Shown in pieces: positions 8,353 through 16,484 of a stretch of 64,000 nt of DNA. The stretch spans positions 62,001-126,000 of the forward strand of contig NZ_JAJFOW010000013.1 in assembly GCF_020731285.1 (NCBI RefSeq), in the 5' to 3' direction. Both the position numbers and the translations under genes were made by a program. The DNA is from Cohnella baijiui (GTDB lineage Bacteria > Bacillota > Bacilli > Paenibacillales > Paenibacillaceae). The notes beneath the pieces are model-generated. The model saw nothing but the letters and a program-made list of their open reading frames with translations. It searched no databases and was not told the DNA's origin. Position 1 is the first letter of the stretch. Each line of letters opens with the position of its first letter.

Positions 8353-9267
8353 TTAGATAACGCCTACCTTCTCGAACGCGAGCGCGGCCGCTCCGATCGC
8401 CCCCGCTTCCTCCCCGATGGTAGTCAATTCGATCGTCGTGGGTACCGGCGTCAGACTTGCCACCGTCGAGCGAATGCGTTCGAGCACCGCCGGCAAGGAT
8501 TGAGCGACTCCGCCGCAGAGGATCACCTTCTGGGGATTCAGCATGCTGACCATATTGGCAATGCCAATCGACAAATCCGTCACGAACTGGTGGATGATCG
8601 ATATCGACTTCTCATCTCCGCGAACGAAGCGCTCGAACAATTCATTCGGCATCGTGCCGTGCTGCGACAAGGCTAGTCCCGAGATTTTTTTCTCGAACAG
8701 TCCAAAGTCGCCGAAAGAGTTGGAACGATTGCTGAGAACGTCCTGTTCTACGACCATATAGGCGACTTCACCCGCCATATAATCGTTGCCTTTCACCAGC
8801 GAACCGTTCGCCATGATCGCGCTTCCCACGCCTGTTCCGATCGCCACGACGACGAAGTCGTTTGTGTTCCGCGCGGAACCGAGCCACTTCTCGCCCAGAG
8901 CCGCACAGTTGACATCGTTGTCTACGAAGATGGGCTTGTCGAAGTACCGCTGCATCCGTTCACGGAACGGAACGTGATTCCACTTCAGCGCAGGCGCTTC
9001 GATAACGGTACCTTCTTCGCTGTTGGCGATCCCCGGAACGCCGAAGCCGATGGCGGCCACTTGCTCCAGCGGGATATCGGCGATGCGCAGACATTCCGCG
9101 ATATGCCCGGAGATGACATCAAACTCGCCGGAGGTATTCACTTTTTTCCTGTACACGATTTCGCCGGATGGGTCGGCGATCAGAATCATGATCTTCGTTC
9201 CGCCGATATCGACTCCGACACTGTACAACTGTTCAGCTTGAGAGGGCTGTCCATTGTTCTTTTTCAC
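8353..9267 (-). CDS. ROK-family sugar kinase
   Basis: A 304-residue ROK protein without a DNA-binding domain, probably phosphorylating the sugar released by the glycosidases. The ATP site VGVDIGGTK is intact (about residues 17-25) and the catalytic Asp is in FVDNDVNCAALGE. The usual ROK zinc motif (GH...CxCGxxGC) is absent and replaced by MAGEVAYMVVEQD. The protein is strikingly similar along its length to the kinase-like domain of the neighbouring ROK regulator. The start is uncertain: the GTG at 9267 has no good ribosome site. It is the first gene of the long minus operon, just downstream of a palindromic operator. Glucokinase or glucosamine kinase activity would fit NagB next to it. Confidence 0.85.
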   Translation of the reverse strand: MKKNNGQPSQAEQLYSVGVDIGGTKIMILIADPSGEIVYRKKVNTSGEFDVISGHIAECLRIADIPLEQVAAIGFGVPGIANSEEGTVIEAPALKWNHVPFRERMQRYFDKPIFVDNDVNCAALGEKWLGSARNTNDFVVVAIGTGVGSAIMANGSLVKGNDYMAGEVAYMVVEQDVLSNRSNSFGDFGLFEKKISGLALSQHGTMPNELFERFVRGDEKSISIIHQFVTDLSIGIANMVSMLNPQKVILCGGVAQSLPAVLERIRSTVASLTPVPTTIELTTIGEEAGAIGAAALAFEKVGVI

Positions 9268-9307
9268 CGTATCATCACGCTGTCAGCACCCCAATTTCGC
9301 TTTTTCA

Positions 9308-9336
9308 AGTTAGTTTGTACGATGTACGTACTAACT
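9308..9336. promoter_or_regulatory. Near-perfect palindromic operator upstream of the ROK kinase operon
   Basis: Two 13-bp arms, AGTTAGTTTGTAC and GTACGTACTAACT, flank a 3-bp centre and match at 11 of 13 positions. It lies 41 bp upstream of the kinase start, within the only promoter-sized gap before the operon. The ROK regulator encoded next door is the obvious candidate to bind it, though this is not shown. Confidence 0.6.
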
Positions 9337-9346
9337 AAGTCGAATA

Positions 9347-9360
9347 ATAAACCGATTTCA
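9347..9360 (-). promoter_or_regulatory. cre-like catabolite-control site
   Basis: The minus strand reads TGAAATCGGTTTAT, which fits the CcpA consensus TGWAANCGNTNWCA at all but the last two defined bases. Its position upstream of a sugar operon is sensible, but a match of this quality can occur by chance. Confidence 0.3.
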
Positions 9361-9373
9361 TAGCGCTGTCAAT

Positions 9374-9417
9374 AAAAAAAAGCGGCGGTTCGTATCGCAT
9401 ATACGAACCGACCGCGT
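9374..9417 (-). terminator. Strong terminator after the ROK regulator gene
   Basis: On the minus strand CGGTTCGTAT and ATACGAACCG pair around a 5-nt loop, extended by GCGG/CCGC, and are followed by eight T residues. It separates the regulator gene from the operon promoter. Confidence 0.92.
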
Positions 9418-9448
9418 TATGAATGCAGCATAAAACGAGCCATACCCC

Positions 9449-10576
9449 CTAAATGACGTTCTGCTCTTGATCGAACGCGTAAGCGATCACCCCGAGAACA
9501 CCCGCATCCGCCCCCATTTGCGAAATCTCCACCGTCGTTTGGATCGGGGTCAATCGGCCAACGTTGGATCGGATCTCGTCTAATACGGGAGCCAGATAGC
9601 CGGCCACTTCTCCGCCGAGAATCACCTTCTCGGGATTAAGCAAGCTGACCATGTTGGCGATTCCGATGGATAGATGCGAGACGAAACGTTTCACCTTTTG
9701 AATGGAGTGGGCTTCGCTAAGCGCATATCCTTGAAAAAGAGCCTGCACCGAGCTATCGTTCTCGGCGAGCGATTTGCCCGAGATCTTTTTCTCGAAGACC
9801 CCGAATTGTCCGGCCACGTTCACCAGATTGCGGGATACGTCCTCCTCTTCGATCAGATAGGCGATCTCACCGGCCATGAAATCTTTGCCGTGCACCAAAT
9901 TCCCGTTCGCGACGATCGCGCTTCCGACGCCGGAACCCAATCCGATATAGATGTAGATGAAGTCTTCCAGATCCTTGGCTCCGCCGACCCAACGTTCGCC
10001 GAGCGCCGCGCAGTTCACGTCGTTGTTCGCATAGATGGGCTTGGCCAGATACTTCTTCATCTCTTCGACGAAGGGCACATCCTTCCAGCCGAATTCCGGC
10101 GCATCCACGACGATTCCTTGCTTGCTGTTCGTCAGTCCGGGAATGCAGAACCCGATTGCAATCACCGCATCCATCGAGATCGATGCTTGATCCAAACTCG
10201 CAAGAATGCACTCGTAAATCGTCTTGAAGTCGTTGCCGGCGTTCGAGCGTTCCTTCCACACGACGTTCCCGTCCAAATCCGTGATGCAAATGAACAGCCC
10301 GTTCGCCATCAACTCGACGCCGACGGCGAAGCCGGACTTCGGATTGAACCCGAGCTCGATCGCTCTTCTCCCGCCTTCCTTGGTCGAAGACCCGAACCCC
10401 GTCTCCACGACGAACTTCTTGGCGATTAATTCGTCCACGATGGAGGAGACGGTCGAACGGCTGAAGCTCAAGCGCTGTGCGACTTTCGCGCGGCTGATCG
10501 GCTGTTGGGAACGTATCGTTTCCAGTACGAGATCCCGGTTTATTTTTTTCAGAAGCTCCAAGTTCCCTTTTCTCAC
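9449..10576 (-). CDS. ROK-family transcriptional regulator
   Basis: A NagC/XylR-type regulator of about 375 residues. An N-terminal winged helix (LLKKINRDLVLETIRSQQP, then SRAKVAQRLSFSRSTVSSIV) is followed by a ROK domain. The ATP-site motif DxGGTK seen in the neighbouring kinase is lost (VGVELMANG), which fits a sugar sensor and not a kinase, although the NDVNCAALGERW stretch is kept. It also lacks the ROK zinc motif (MAGEIAYLIEEED). The GTG at 10576 has GGGAG 9 nt upstream and is preferred over the ATG at 10600. It probably controls the glycoside operon immediately downstream and perhaps itself through the inverted repeat at 10611. Confidence 0.88.
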   Translation of the reverse strand: MRKGNLELLKKINRDLVLETIRSQQPISRAKVAQRLSFSRSTVSSIVDELIAKKFVVETGFGSSTKEGGRRAIELGFNPKSGFAVGVELMANGLFICITDLDGNVVWKERSNAGNDFKTIYECILASLDQASISMDAVIAIGFCIPGLTNSKQGIVVDAPEFGWKDVPFVEEMKKYLAKPIYANNDVNCAALGERWVGGAKDLEDFIYIYIGLGSGVGSAIVANGNLVHGKDFMAGEIAYLIEEEDVSRNLVNVAGQFGVFEKKISGKSLAENDSSVQALFQGYALSEAHSIQKVKRFVSHLSIGIANMVSLLNPEKVILGGEVAGYLAPVLDEIRSNVGRLTPIQTTVEISQMGADAGVLGVIAYAFDQEQNVI

Positions 10577-10610
10577 AATCCCATTCTCCCTGCATCTCAT
10601 TTAAACCTAA

Positions 10611-10629
10611 TTTAATCCAAGGGATTAAA
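10611..10629. promoter_or_regulatory. Perfect inverted repeat upstream of the ROK regulator
   Basis: TTTAATCC and GGATTAAA flank a 3-bp centre, 35 bp upstream of the regulator start. It is a candidate autoregulatory site. It is unlike the GTAC-centred operator at 9308, so one protein need not bind both. Confidence 0.45.
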
Positions 10630-10675
10630 CTCGTCAAATGGGGAGGTGCGGTACCGACGATTCTTGAAGATCGCC

Positions 10676-11569
10676 CTAATCCCGAGCAACGCTTCTCCGC
10701 TCGTTCCGATACCTCCCGGGCGGCACCCCCATCTTCTTGCGGAAACGCTTGGAGAAGTGATGCACATCCGCAAATCCGCAATACGCGGCAATCTGTTCCT
10801 GAGGCAGATCGGTATTGCGGAGCAATTCGCAGGCATGACTAATGCGCATGTCAAGCAGGTACTGATGCGGCGTCACGCCATATTGCTCCTTGAACACCGC
10901 GTTGAATCGGGAAGGAGACAGATTGGCCCTTCTGGCCATGTCTTCAATCCGAACTTCCTGATCCAGTTGCAAGGAAAAGTAGGAAGTGATCCAATTGAGC
11001 GTCTGTTGCGAGATGCTCTGCGACGGCCGGTCTGCCAAATAATCCTCCAGGAGCAGAATCGACAATTCGGTCATGCCTGCCTGGGCACGCAGTTGCATGA
11101 TCGGGTCGCGATACTGCCAGCACTCGACGACCTGCAAAAACGTATCGCGAAACTTCGACGGGTAACGAAGATGAAGTCTGCAAGGGATATCCATCCCAAG
11201 CAAATCGTCAAGCCGGGGCTGAAGAAGATTCAAGTAGGCGCTGAGAACGGTTTGACCTGCCCGCGTAGGGAAGCTTTTCTCCCGCTCAGGGTTATAGAAC
11301 AGGTCGAAGTGTGCAAACGGAGTTACCGTGTTGCCGAGCCCTTCAAGAACGGTCAGGCTGTTTGGCTGGATTAGACAAAACTGCCCCGGCTCGAATAGGT
11401 AAGGCTTGCCGTCCACCCAAAAGCGGCAGTTCCCGTTTTGAATATAGATCAACAAATAATCGAGAAGCCGTCTTTCCGGCATGGTCCATGGTGTGCGGAC
11501 AGCAAAATCGCATTCGCGAATATAGGGCACAACGGGATGTTGGTCCATAAAATCGGCAAATTTGCGCAT
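10676..11569 (-). CDS. AraC-family regulator with cupin-type sensor domain
   Basis: A 297-residue regulator. The N-terminal half is a cupin-like ligand domain (GKPYLFEPGQFCLIQPN near residues 54-70). The C-terminal 100 residues hold the double helix-turn-helix of AraC proteins, with IEDMARRANLSPSRFNAVFKE and the signature ending CGFADVHHFSKRFRKKMG. It is transcribed away from the phytanoyl-CoA dioxygenase-family gene across a 176-bp gap, an arrangement common in Paenibacillus for a regulator and its target. It may also be transcribed into the ROK regulator. The ligand is unknown. Confidence 0.9.
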   Translation of the reverse strand: MRKFADFMDQHPVVPYIRECDFAVRTPWTMPERRLLDYLLIYIQNGNCRFWVDGKPYLFEPGQFCLIQPNSLTVLEGLGNTVTPFAHFDLFYNPEREKSFPTRAGQTVLSAYLNLLQPRLDDLLGMDIPCRLHLRYPSKFRDTFLQVVECWQYRDPIMQLRAQAGMTELSILLLEDYLADRPSQSISQQTLNWITSYFSLQLDQEVRIEDMARRANLSPSRFNAVFKEQYGVTPHQYLLDMRISHACELLRNTDLPQEQIAAYCGFADVHHFSKRFRKKMGVPPGRYRNERRSVARD

Positions 11570-11602
11570 GAATGACCCTCTTTAACGATGAATGATAGCT
11601 GA

Positions 11603-11631
11603 ATTATACCAGACCTTGAAGAGGATAAATC
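11603..11631 (-). promoter_or_regulatory. Promoter of the AraC-type gene
   Basis: On the minus strand a perfect extended -10 box (TGG TATAAT) lies 17 bp after a weak -35 (GATTTA), about 35 bp before the start codon. Confidence 0.5.
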
Positions 11632-11639
11632 AGTTGTTT

Positions 11640-11668
11640 TTGACAAAAAAATCGAATAGTTATACAAA
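11640..11668 (+). promoter_or_regulatory. Sigma-A promoter of the dioxygenase-family gene
   Basis: TTGACA is followed after exactly 17 bp by TACAAA, 77 bp before the start codon. It lies back to back with the AraC promoter, so both could be controlled from the same short region. Confidence 0.55.
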
Positions 11669-11745
11669 GCGAATTTAGATGGTCTACGGTACAATGAGAG
11701 CGAAATCGACCAAACGGAATATGAAAACCTTAAGGAGGTATCACA

Positions 11746-12573
11746 ATGAGCCAAACATTCGAATCACCGTCCGAACTGAATTCGGACTACTCACTGACGG
11801 AACAACAAATATCGAGCTATCAGGAGAACGGGCACATTTATTTAAAGCATGTCGCTTCCAAGGAAGAAATCGCGGAATACGAGCCGATGATTACAGACCA
11901 GGTATTGAAGTTAAATTATCATGACAAGCCTCTATCGGAACGCGATACTTACGGGAAGGCATTCATTCAAATCGGCAATCTGTGGGAGAAGAGCGAGGCT
12001 TGCAGGCGGTTCACGCTGGCCAGACGTTTCGCCAAAATAGCTGCGGAGTTGATGGGCGTAGACGGCGTACGCATCTACCATGATCAGGCCCTGTTCAAGG
12101 AGCCGGGCGGCGGTCATACGCCTTGGCATCAGGATCAAATCTACTGGCCGCTGGATACGAACAATACGATTACGATGTGGATGCCTCTCGTGCCGATTCC
12201 GCAAGAGGTGGGTACCATGACGTTCGCGACCGGCACCCATAAACTTGGCTATATAAATAAACAGGTGATATCGGACGAATCGCACAAGACGTTGGCACAG
12301 TATATTGAAGCCAAGCAATTTCCGACGGTGAACTACGGCGCGATGTCCGCGGGCGACGCTACGTTCCATGCGGGCTGGACGATGCACTGCGCGCCTGGCA
12401 ATCCGACCGACCACATGCGCAAGGTCATGACGATCATTTACGTCGCGGACGGCACTCGGATTGCGGAACCCGATAGCAAGGCCAGGGAGGGCGACCTGCG
12501 GAGCTGGCTGCCCGGCTGCAAGCCCGGCGATCTTGCCGCAAGCCCGCTCAACCCGCTTGTATATAGCAAATAA
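11746..12573 (+). CDS. Phytanoyl-CoA dioxygenase (PhyH) family protein
   Basis: A 275-residue non-haem iron, 2-oxoglutarate-dependent oxygenase-type protein. The iron ligands are visible as His128-x-Asp130 in TPWHQDQIYW and a distal His214 in GWTMHCAPGN, with a downstream Arg (about 225) suited to hold 2-oxoglutarate. AAGGAGG stands 8 nt before the ATG. It stands alone, is divergent from an AraC-type regulator, and is followed by a terminator. Family members hydroxylate varied small molecules; the substrate here is unknown. Confidence 0.88.
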   Translation: MSQTFESPSELNSDYSLTEQQISSYQENGHIYLKHVASKEEIAEYEPMITDQVLKLNYHDKPLSERDTYGKAFIQIGNLWEKSEACRRFTLARRFAKIAAELMGVDGVRIYHDQALFKEPGGGHTPWHQDQIYWPLDTNNTITMWMPLVPIPQEVGTMTFATGTHKLGYINKQVISDESHKTLAQYIEAKQFPTVNYGAMSAGDATFHAGWTMHCAPGNPTDHMRKVMTIIYVADGTRIAEPDSKAREGDLRSWLPGCKPGDLAASPLNPLVYSK

Positions 12574-12972
12574 TTCTAACAATCAATGGATTCGATAGAA
12601 TGATAGAAGGTCTATCCCCGGAAACGGATGGCCTCGTGGGATAAGCAACTGATCAGCTTTTCCGTCGTTGGAGGAGACCTTGAGCCGCAGCGGGATCGGA
12701 ATCGGCATACAAAACAACAGCCTGGTGATTCCATCAACAGGCTGTTGTTTGCTATTTAACTTTGAGTGCGACTTGAACGAACGATTGTATACAGGCAACC
12801 GTTAAACTCGCTCATGTTTTCGTTACGGAGGAAAGCGCTTTTCGGCTATAGCATTTGTTCACTTGTCCGTTCACAAGCTCCAGACAGTGTAACTGGCCCC
12901 CGAAAGAGAACCCCCCCAATCTATGGAATCGCTCTTTCATTGTACTTAGTAAGCGTTATCCAGAAAGGATCC
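12574..12972. other. Convergent intergenic region
   Basis: No credible gene is seen in these 399 bases. The only clear structure is the terminator at 12712-12750. The rest (12751-12972) shows no repeat, RNA or promoter I can support. Confidence 0.6.
12712..12750 (+). terminator. Bidirectional terminator
   Basis: The arms AAACAACAGCCTG and CAGGCTGTTGTTT pair perfectly around a 13-nt loop. Short T-rich tracts follow on both strands, so it can serve the dioxygenase gene and the convergent permease gene. Confidence 0.75.
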
Positions 12973-15708
12973 TTAATGGGCTTCCTTTCGGAGTGCATCA
13001 GCAGCCTTAAATGCCAGTGCAGCTCGCGCCGGAGCCGTATTCAGCCCGACAGCAGCCAATAGTAAAGCGACGAAAACGACGGAAAGCAAGGCAAATGGAT
13101 ATCCCGATGTCAAGCTTTCCTGAAAGGACTCCCGGCTTGCCTGAAACCATTGCTTGATCAAAAACGCGCCTGTCGAGCCAATCAGCCAGCCTGCAGCTAA
13201 GCCAACGGCACTAATCATGACGCCCTCGGTCAAAAACATATCATAAATGATCCGATCGCCTACGCCAATACAGCGCATCATCGCTACTTCCTTGCTCCGT
13301 TCTCTGATAGATCTGAATTGTATGACCGCAAGACCCAGCAGACCGATAAAAGCCGACAAAATCGTAAATCCGATAAATCCGTTGCCCATCTGACGGTACA
13401 TGAGCTGCTCTGCGCTATTGTTCAAATAAGGAACCTTGAAGGTATGCACTTGATGAAGCAGGAATTGCTCCTCCAGCTGCTGTGAAAGCTTTATATTTTT
13501 GTAATCAAATCTGAACAATACGATGCCTTTATTGCTCTGGTTAGGCCATTTAAAGCCGTATGCCTTGAGCTCCTGCGCGACATCCGGGTGTACATAGGTC
13601 GCCCCATATAAATCAATAAGCGTATTTTTGGCCTGATCCGGCGTAAAGCCCGCGATTACAAATGATTTTTCCAGCATGACCTGGCGCTGCTTCCCTTCCA
13701 TGATCAAGCCGTTCTCAAGTACATGCAGTGTAATCGTATCGCCTGCCTTCAGCTCTTCTGCTCGCCCCTCTATATTTCGCCCCATGAAAAAGTGCGGCAA
13801 AATAATGTACTGCGGATCATGGGCCACCCGCTCCCATGCGGCTTGGTCCGAGACGAACTCTGCAGCCCTGCCGAGCAGTGCGATTTCCGATTGAAGAATC
13901 GGCTTCGTCACCGGCAGGATCGCTTGGGCTAGCTTGCTTTCGCGAGATTGAATCATAAACGGTTCGATCTCGACCTGATCCTCGAACCGTCCTTGAACGA
14001 GCCCCGCCGCCTTTTCAATGATGCGCCTCTCTTCGTCAGTCTGATAGGTCGCGTAGCCGCCAAAGCCGATAATCGTTTGCTCATTGCGCTCCACATCCCG
14101 CATCTCGTCCAGCAGCTGATTAAGACTTGCCGTAAACGTAATCGTGAGCATGACTAGAGCAAATAGCAGCCCGGTCGTATAGGTCCGGCCCAGCTGTCTC
14201 CGCGGATACTTCACTGCAAGGAGCAGCGACAGCCTGGGTACTCCCAGCAGGCGCAGCAAGCGATGAAGAGGCTTCTCCAGGACATGCAAAAAACAGATCA
14301 GCAGGAATAATAGCGTGAAGCAAGTGCCAAACCAGGCAGCTGCCGTCAGTAAAATACCGGAGCCGCCCGGATCAGGCGTTGCGATAAATACGTCCCGCAT
14401 ATGCTTGCCTATCACAAGCACGCCAAGCGCAACAAGCCCGGCGATCAGCAGCTTCCGTCCAAAGGTAGCCTCTGACTTTACGCTGGAGTCCCCGCGAAGG
14501 GCCGCGACAATCCGCAGCTTGCTCGCTTTTCGGGCAGCTGCGGCGGATGTGAGAAGCAGCACCAGCCATATAAGCGCCAGCAGCCAGACGGCTGTACCCA
14601 ACGTAAAATGCGGCCTGATCGGGATGTGGTCGCTCGTCAACCTCTGGAGCACCTCCGCAAAGCTGCCGTAGAGCCAATGGATCAAACTATAGGATGCCGC
14701 TGCGCCAAGCAGAATCCCCGGTAAGGAACTGAATAGGGAGAGCAGCGAAGCTTCCACCAGAAACAAGGAGAAAATATGCCTGCGGGAAAGTCCGATCGCC
14801 CGCAAAGTGCCGTATATTTCGGTCCGGGAATCCGCGATCATCATCAGTACCTGTCTCATAAACAATAAGCTGGTCACAATCGCAGCCAGACTGATCAGGC
14901 CAATCAAATAGGTAAAATTCATTTTTCCTATTTTTTGCAGCGCCTCCGCCTTCAAATATTGCGGCTGCCAGCTCAGCTTCGGTATGATCGGCATCGCCTG
15001 CGGATTCAATTGCGGATCAACGCTCGCAATCAGCACTGCCGGATAATGTCCGTCCGCCTCCAGTCCCGCCAGCTCGCGTACGACAGACTCCGCACCAAAG
15101 ACGGTTGCCGTCTGGGTACCCGATTCCCGATAGCCGGCGAGCCCCCGTTCCTCAACAATCATGCGAACCTGCAGCTTCCGGCTGCCTCGGCTTGATGTTA
15201 CCTCGATAACATCGCCTTCCTTCAGCTTTAGCTGCCCGGCCAATCCGCTGTTCACAATGACTTCATTCTCGGCCAGCTCTACAGGCCAATGCACCGAAGC
15301 ATCCTCTTCCAGCTTGGCCGCGGTCTGCATGGAAAATCCCATAAGCAGCACCTGCGAGAGCGCCGACGCTTCCCGCTGCCGGTCTTGACTGCGCACCACC
15401 GATACCTCTGTAGTCACATAAGGAAGAAACCGATAATCGCGGTTGAACTGTTCCGTATACTGATCCATCAGCCTCAGCTGATCAGGGGTAAAGGCCGGTT
15501 GCTGGTCCGGCGTTACTTTCCAGCCTATTGCGCCCAGTCTTTGCTCCAGCCAATCCTGCCCGCTTCGCTTCACCGACTCGTAGTTGACGACGCTGACGGT
15601 AATCAGCAGCGCGCCGATCGACCCAGCCACAAGCGTAAGCAGCGTTTGCCGCCAATGCCGGATCAGATGGCTTGCGGCCATTTTCCATACTAAACGGGAA
15701 AAAATCAT
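12973..15708 (-). CDS. Large FtsX-family ABC transporter permease
   Basis: A 911-residue membrane protein with the duplicated FtsX layout. It has one N-terminal helix (about 18-40), an extracytoplasmic domain, three helices near 270-400, further helices around 430-490, a second anchor helix and extracytoplasmic domain, and three C-terminal helices (about 760-890). The motif LRAIGLSRRHIF and its C-terminal counterpart MMRCIGVGDRII mark the two FtsX repeats. The start overlaps the end of the ATPase gene by 4 bp, so the two subunits are translationally coupled. With the two-component system upstream, this resembles systems that respond to and remove antimicrobial peptides or lipoproteins; the actual substrate is not known. 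Confidence 0.88.
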   Translation of the reverse strand: MIFSRLVWKMAASHLIRHWRQTLLTLVAGSIGALLITVSVVNYESVKRSGQDWLEQRLGAIGWKVTPDQQPAFTPDQLRLMDQYTEQFNRDYRFLPYVTTEVSVVRSQDRQREASALSQVLLMGFSMQTAAKLEEDASVHWPVELAENEVIVNSGLAGQLKLKEGDVIEVTSSRGSRKLQVRMIVEERGLAGYRESGTQTATVFGAESVVRELAGLEADGHYPAVLIASVDPQLNPQAMPIIPKLSWQPQYLKAEALQKIGKMNFTYLIGLISLAAIVTSLLFMRQVLMMIADSRTEIYGTLRAIGLSRRHIFSLFLVEASLLSLFSSLPGILLGAAASYSLIHWLYGSFAEVLQRLTSDHIPIRPHFTLGTAVWLLALIWLVLLLTSAAAARKASKLRIVAALRGDSSVKSEATFGRKLLIAGLVALGVLVIGKHMRDVFIATPDPGGSGILLTAAAWFGTCFTLLFLLICFLHVLEKPLHRLLRLLGVPRLSLLLAVKYPRRQLGRTYTTGLLFALVMLTITFTASLNQLLDEMRDVERNEQTIIGFGGYATYQTDEERRIIEKAAGLVQGRFEDQVEIEPFMIQSRESKLAQAILPVTKPILQSEIALLGRAAEFVSDQAAWERVAHDPQYIILPHFFMGRNIEGRAEELKAGDTITLHVLENGLIMEGKQRQVMLEKSFVIAGFTPDQAKNTLIDLYGATYVHPDVAQELKAYGFKWPNQSNKGIVLFRFDYKNIKLSQQLEEQFLLHQVHTFKVPYLNNSAEQLMYRQMGNGFIGFTILSAFIGLLGLAVIQFRSIRERSKEVAMMRCIGVGDRIIYDMFLTEGVMISAVGLAAGWLIGSTGAFLIKQWFQASRESFQESLTSGYPFALLSVVFVALLLAAVGLNTAPARAALAFKAADALRKEAH

Positions 15709-16391
15709 TCAGCCCGCCCTCCATCATGCACGACCCGGCCGTTTTGCAAGCGAATGATGCGTTCCGCGCGTTCTGCGACGCCTTGATCATGCGTTACCAT
15801 GACGATCGTCGTCCCGTGATGGCGATTCAGCATTTCCAGCAAGCCGACAATTTGCTTAGCCGTCTCGGAGTCCAGCGCCCCCGTCGGTTCGTCCGCCCAG
15901 ATCAGCTCGGGCTTGCCGGCAATGGCTCTAGCTATCGCAACACGCTGGTTTTGTCCGCCCGATAGCTGGGAAGGATACGCTCCAAGCTTGTCCTTCAGGC
16001 CAACCTCCTTCAGCGCTTCCATCGCGCGCCGCCTCGCCTCTCTGGCGCTTACGCCTCTGGCCAGGAGCGGCATTGCCGCATTCTCCCAGGCATTCAACAC
16101 CGGAATCAAGTGATAGGATTGAAAAATAAAGCCCATATGCTCAAGCCGAAATTGGGAAATTTGCTTCTCTTTGGCTTTATGCAAGGGCATATCGCCAATC
16201 CAAACCTCCCCGGCATCGATCGATTCGATGCCGGACATGATATGCAGCAGCGTCGTTTTGCCGCAGCCTGAAGGACCTGTGACCGACACGAGCTCGCCCT
16301 TGCCGATTTCCAGGTTCACTTCGCGGAGCGCGTGAGCCGCAGCCTCCCCTTTGCCGAACGTTTTACTTAACCCTGATACGCGTATAAACAT
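15705..16391 (-). CDS. ABC transporter ATP-binding protein (LolD/MacB type)
   Basis: A 228-residue ATPase subunit. Walker A GPSGCGKTT (about residues 39-47), Q-loop near FIFQSYHLIP, signature LSGGQNQRVA and Walker B LIWADEPTGALD are all intact, and the H-loop lies in VMVTHD. The sequence fits the LolD/MacB group that partners with FtsX-type permeases, and its gene overlaps such a permease by 4 bp. It lies 93 bp downstream of the histidine kinase gene on the same strand. Confidence 0.95.
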   Translation of the reverse strand: MFIRVSGLSKTFGKGEAAAHALREVNLEIGKGELVSVTGPSGCGKTTLLHIMSGIESIDAGEVWIGDMPLHKAKEKQISQFRLEHMGFIFQSYHLIPVLNAWENAAMPLLARGVSAREARRRAMEALKEVGLKDKLGAYPSQLSGGQNQRVAIARAIAGKPELIWADEPTGALDSETAKQIVGLLEMLNRHHGTTIVMVTHDQGVAERAERIIRLQNGRVVHDGGRAE

Positions 16392-16484
16392 CGTCCACAG
16401 TACCTCTGTTTCACTGGAATGTCTCTACAGTACCAAAAGGATGTGCATACACGATGAGGCAATTGTGCAGAACTTGTGCAGATT

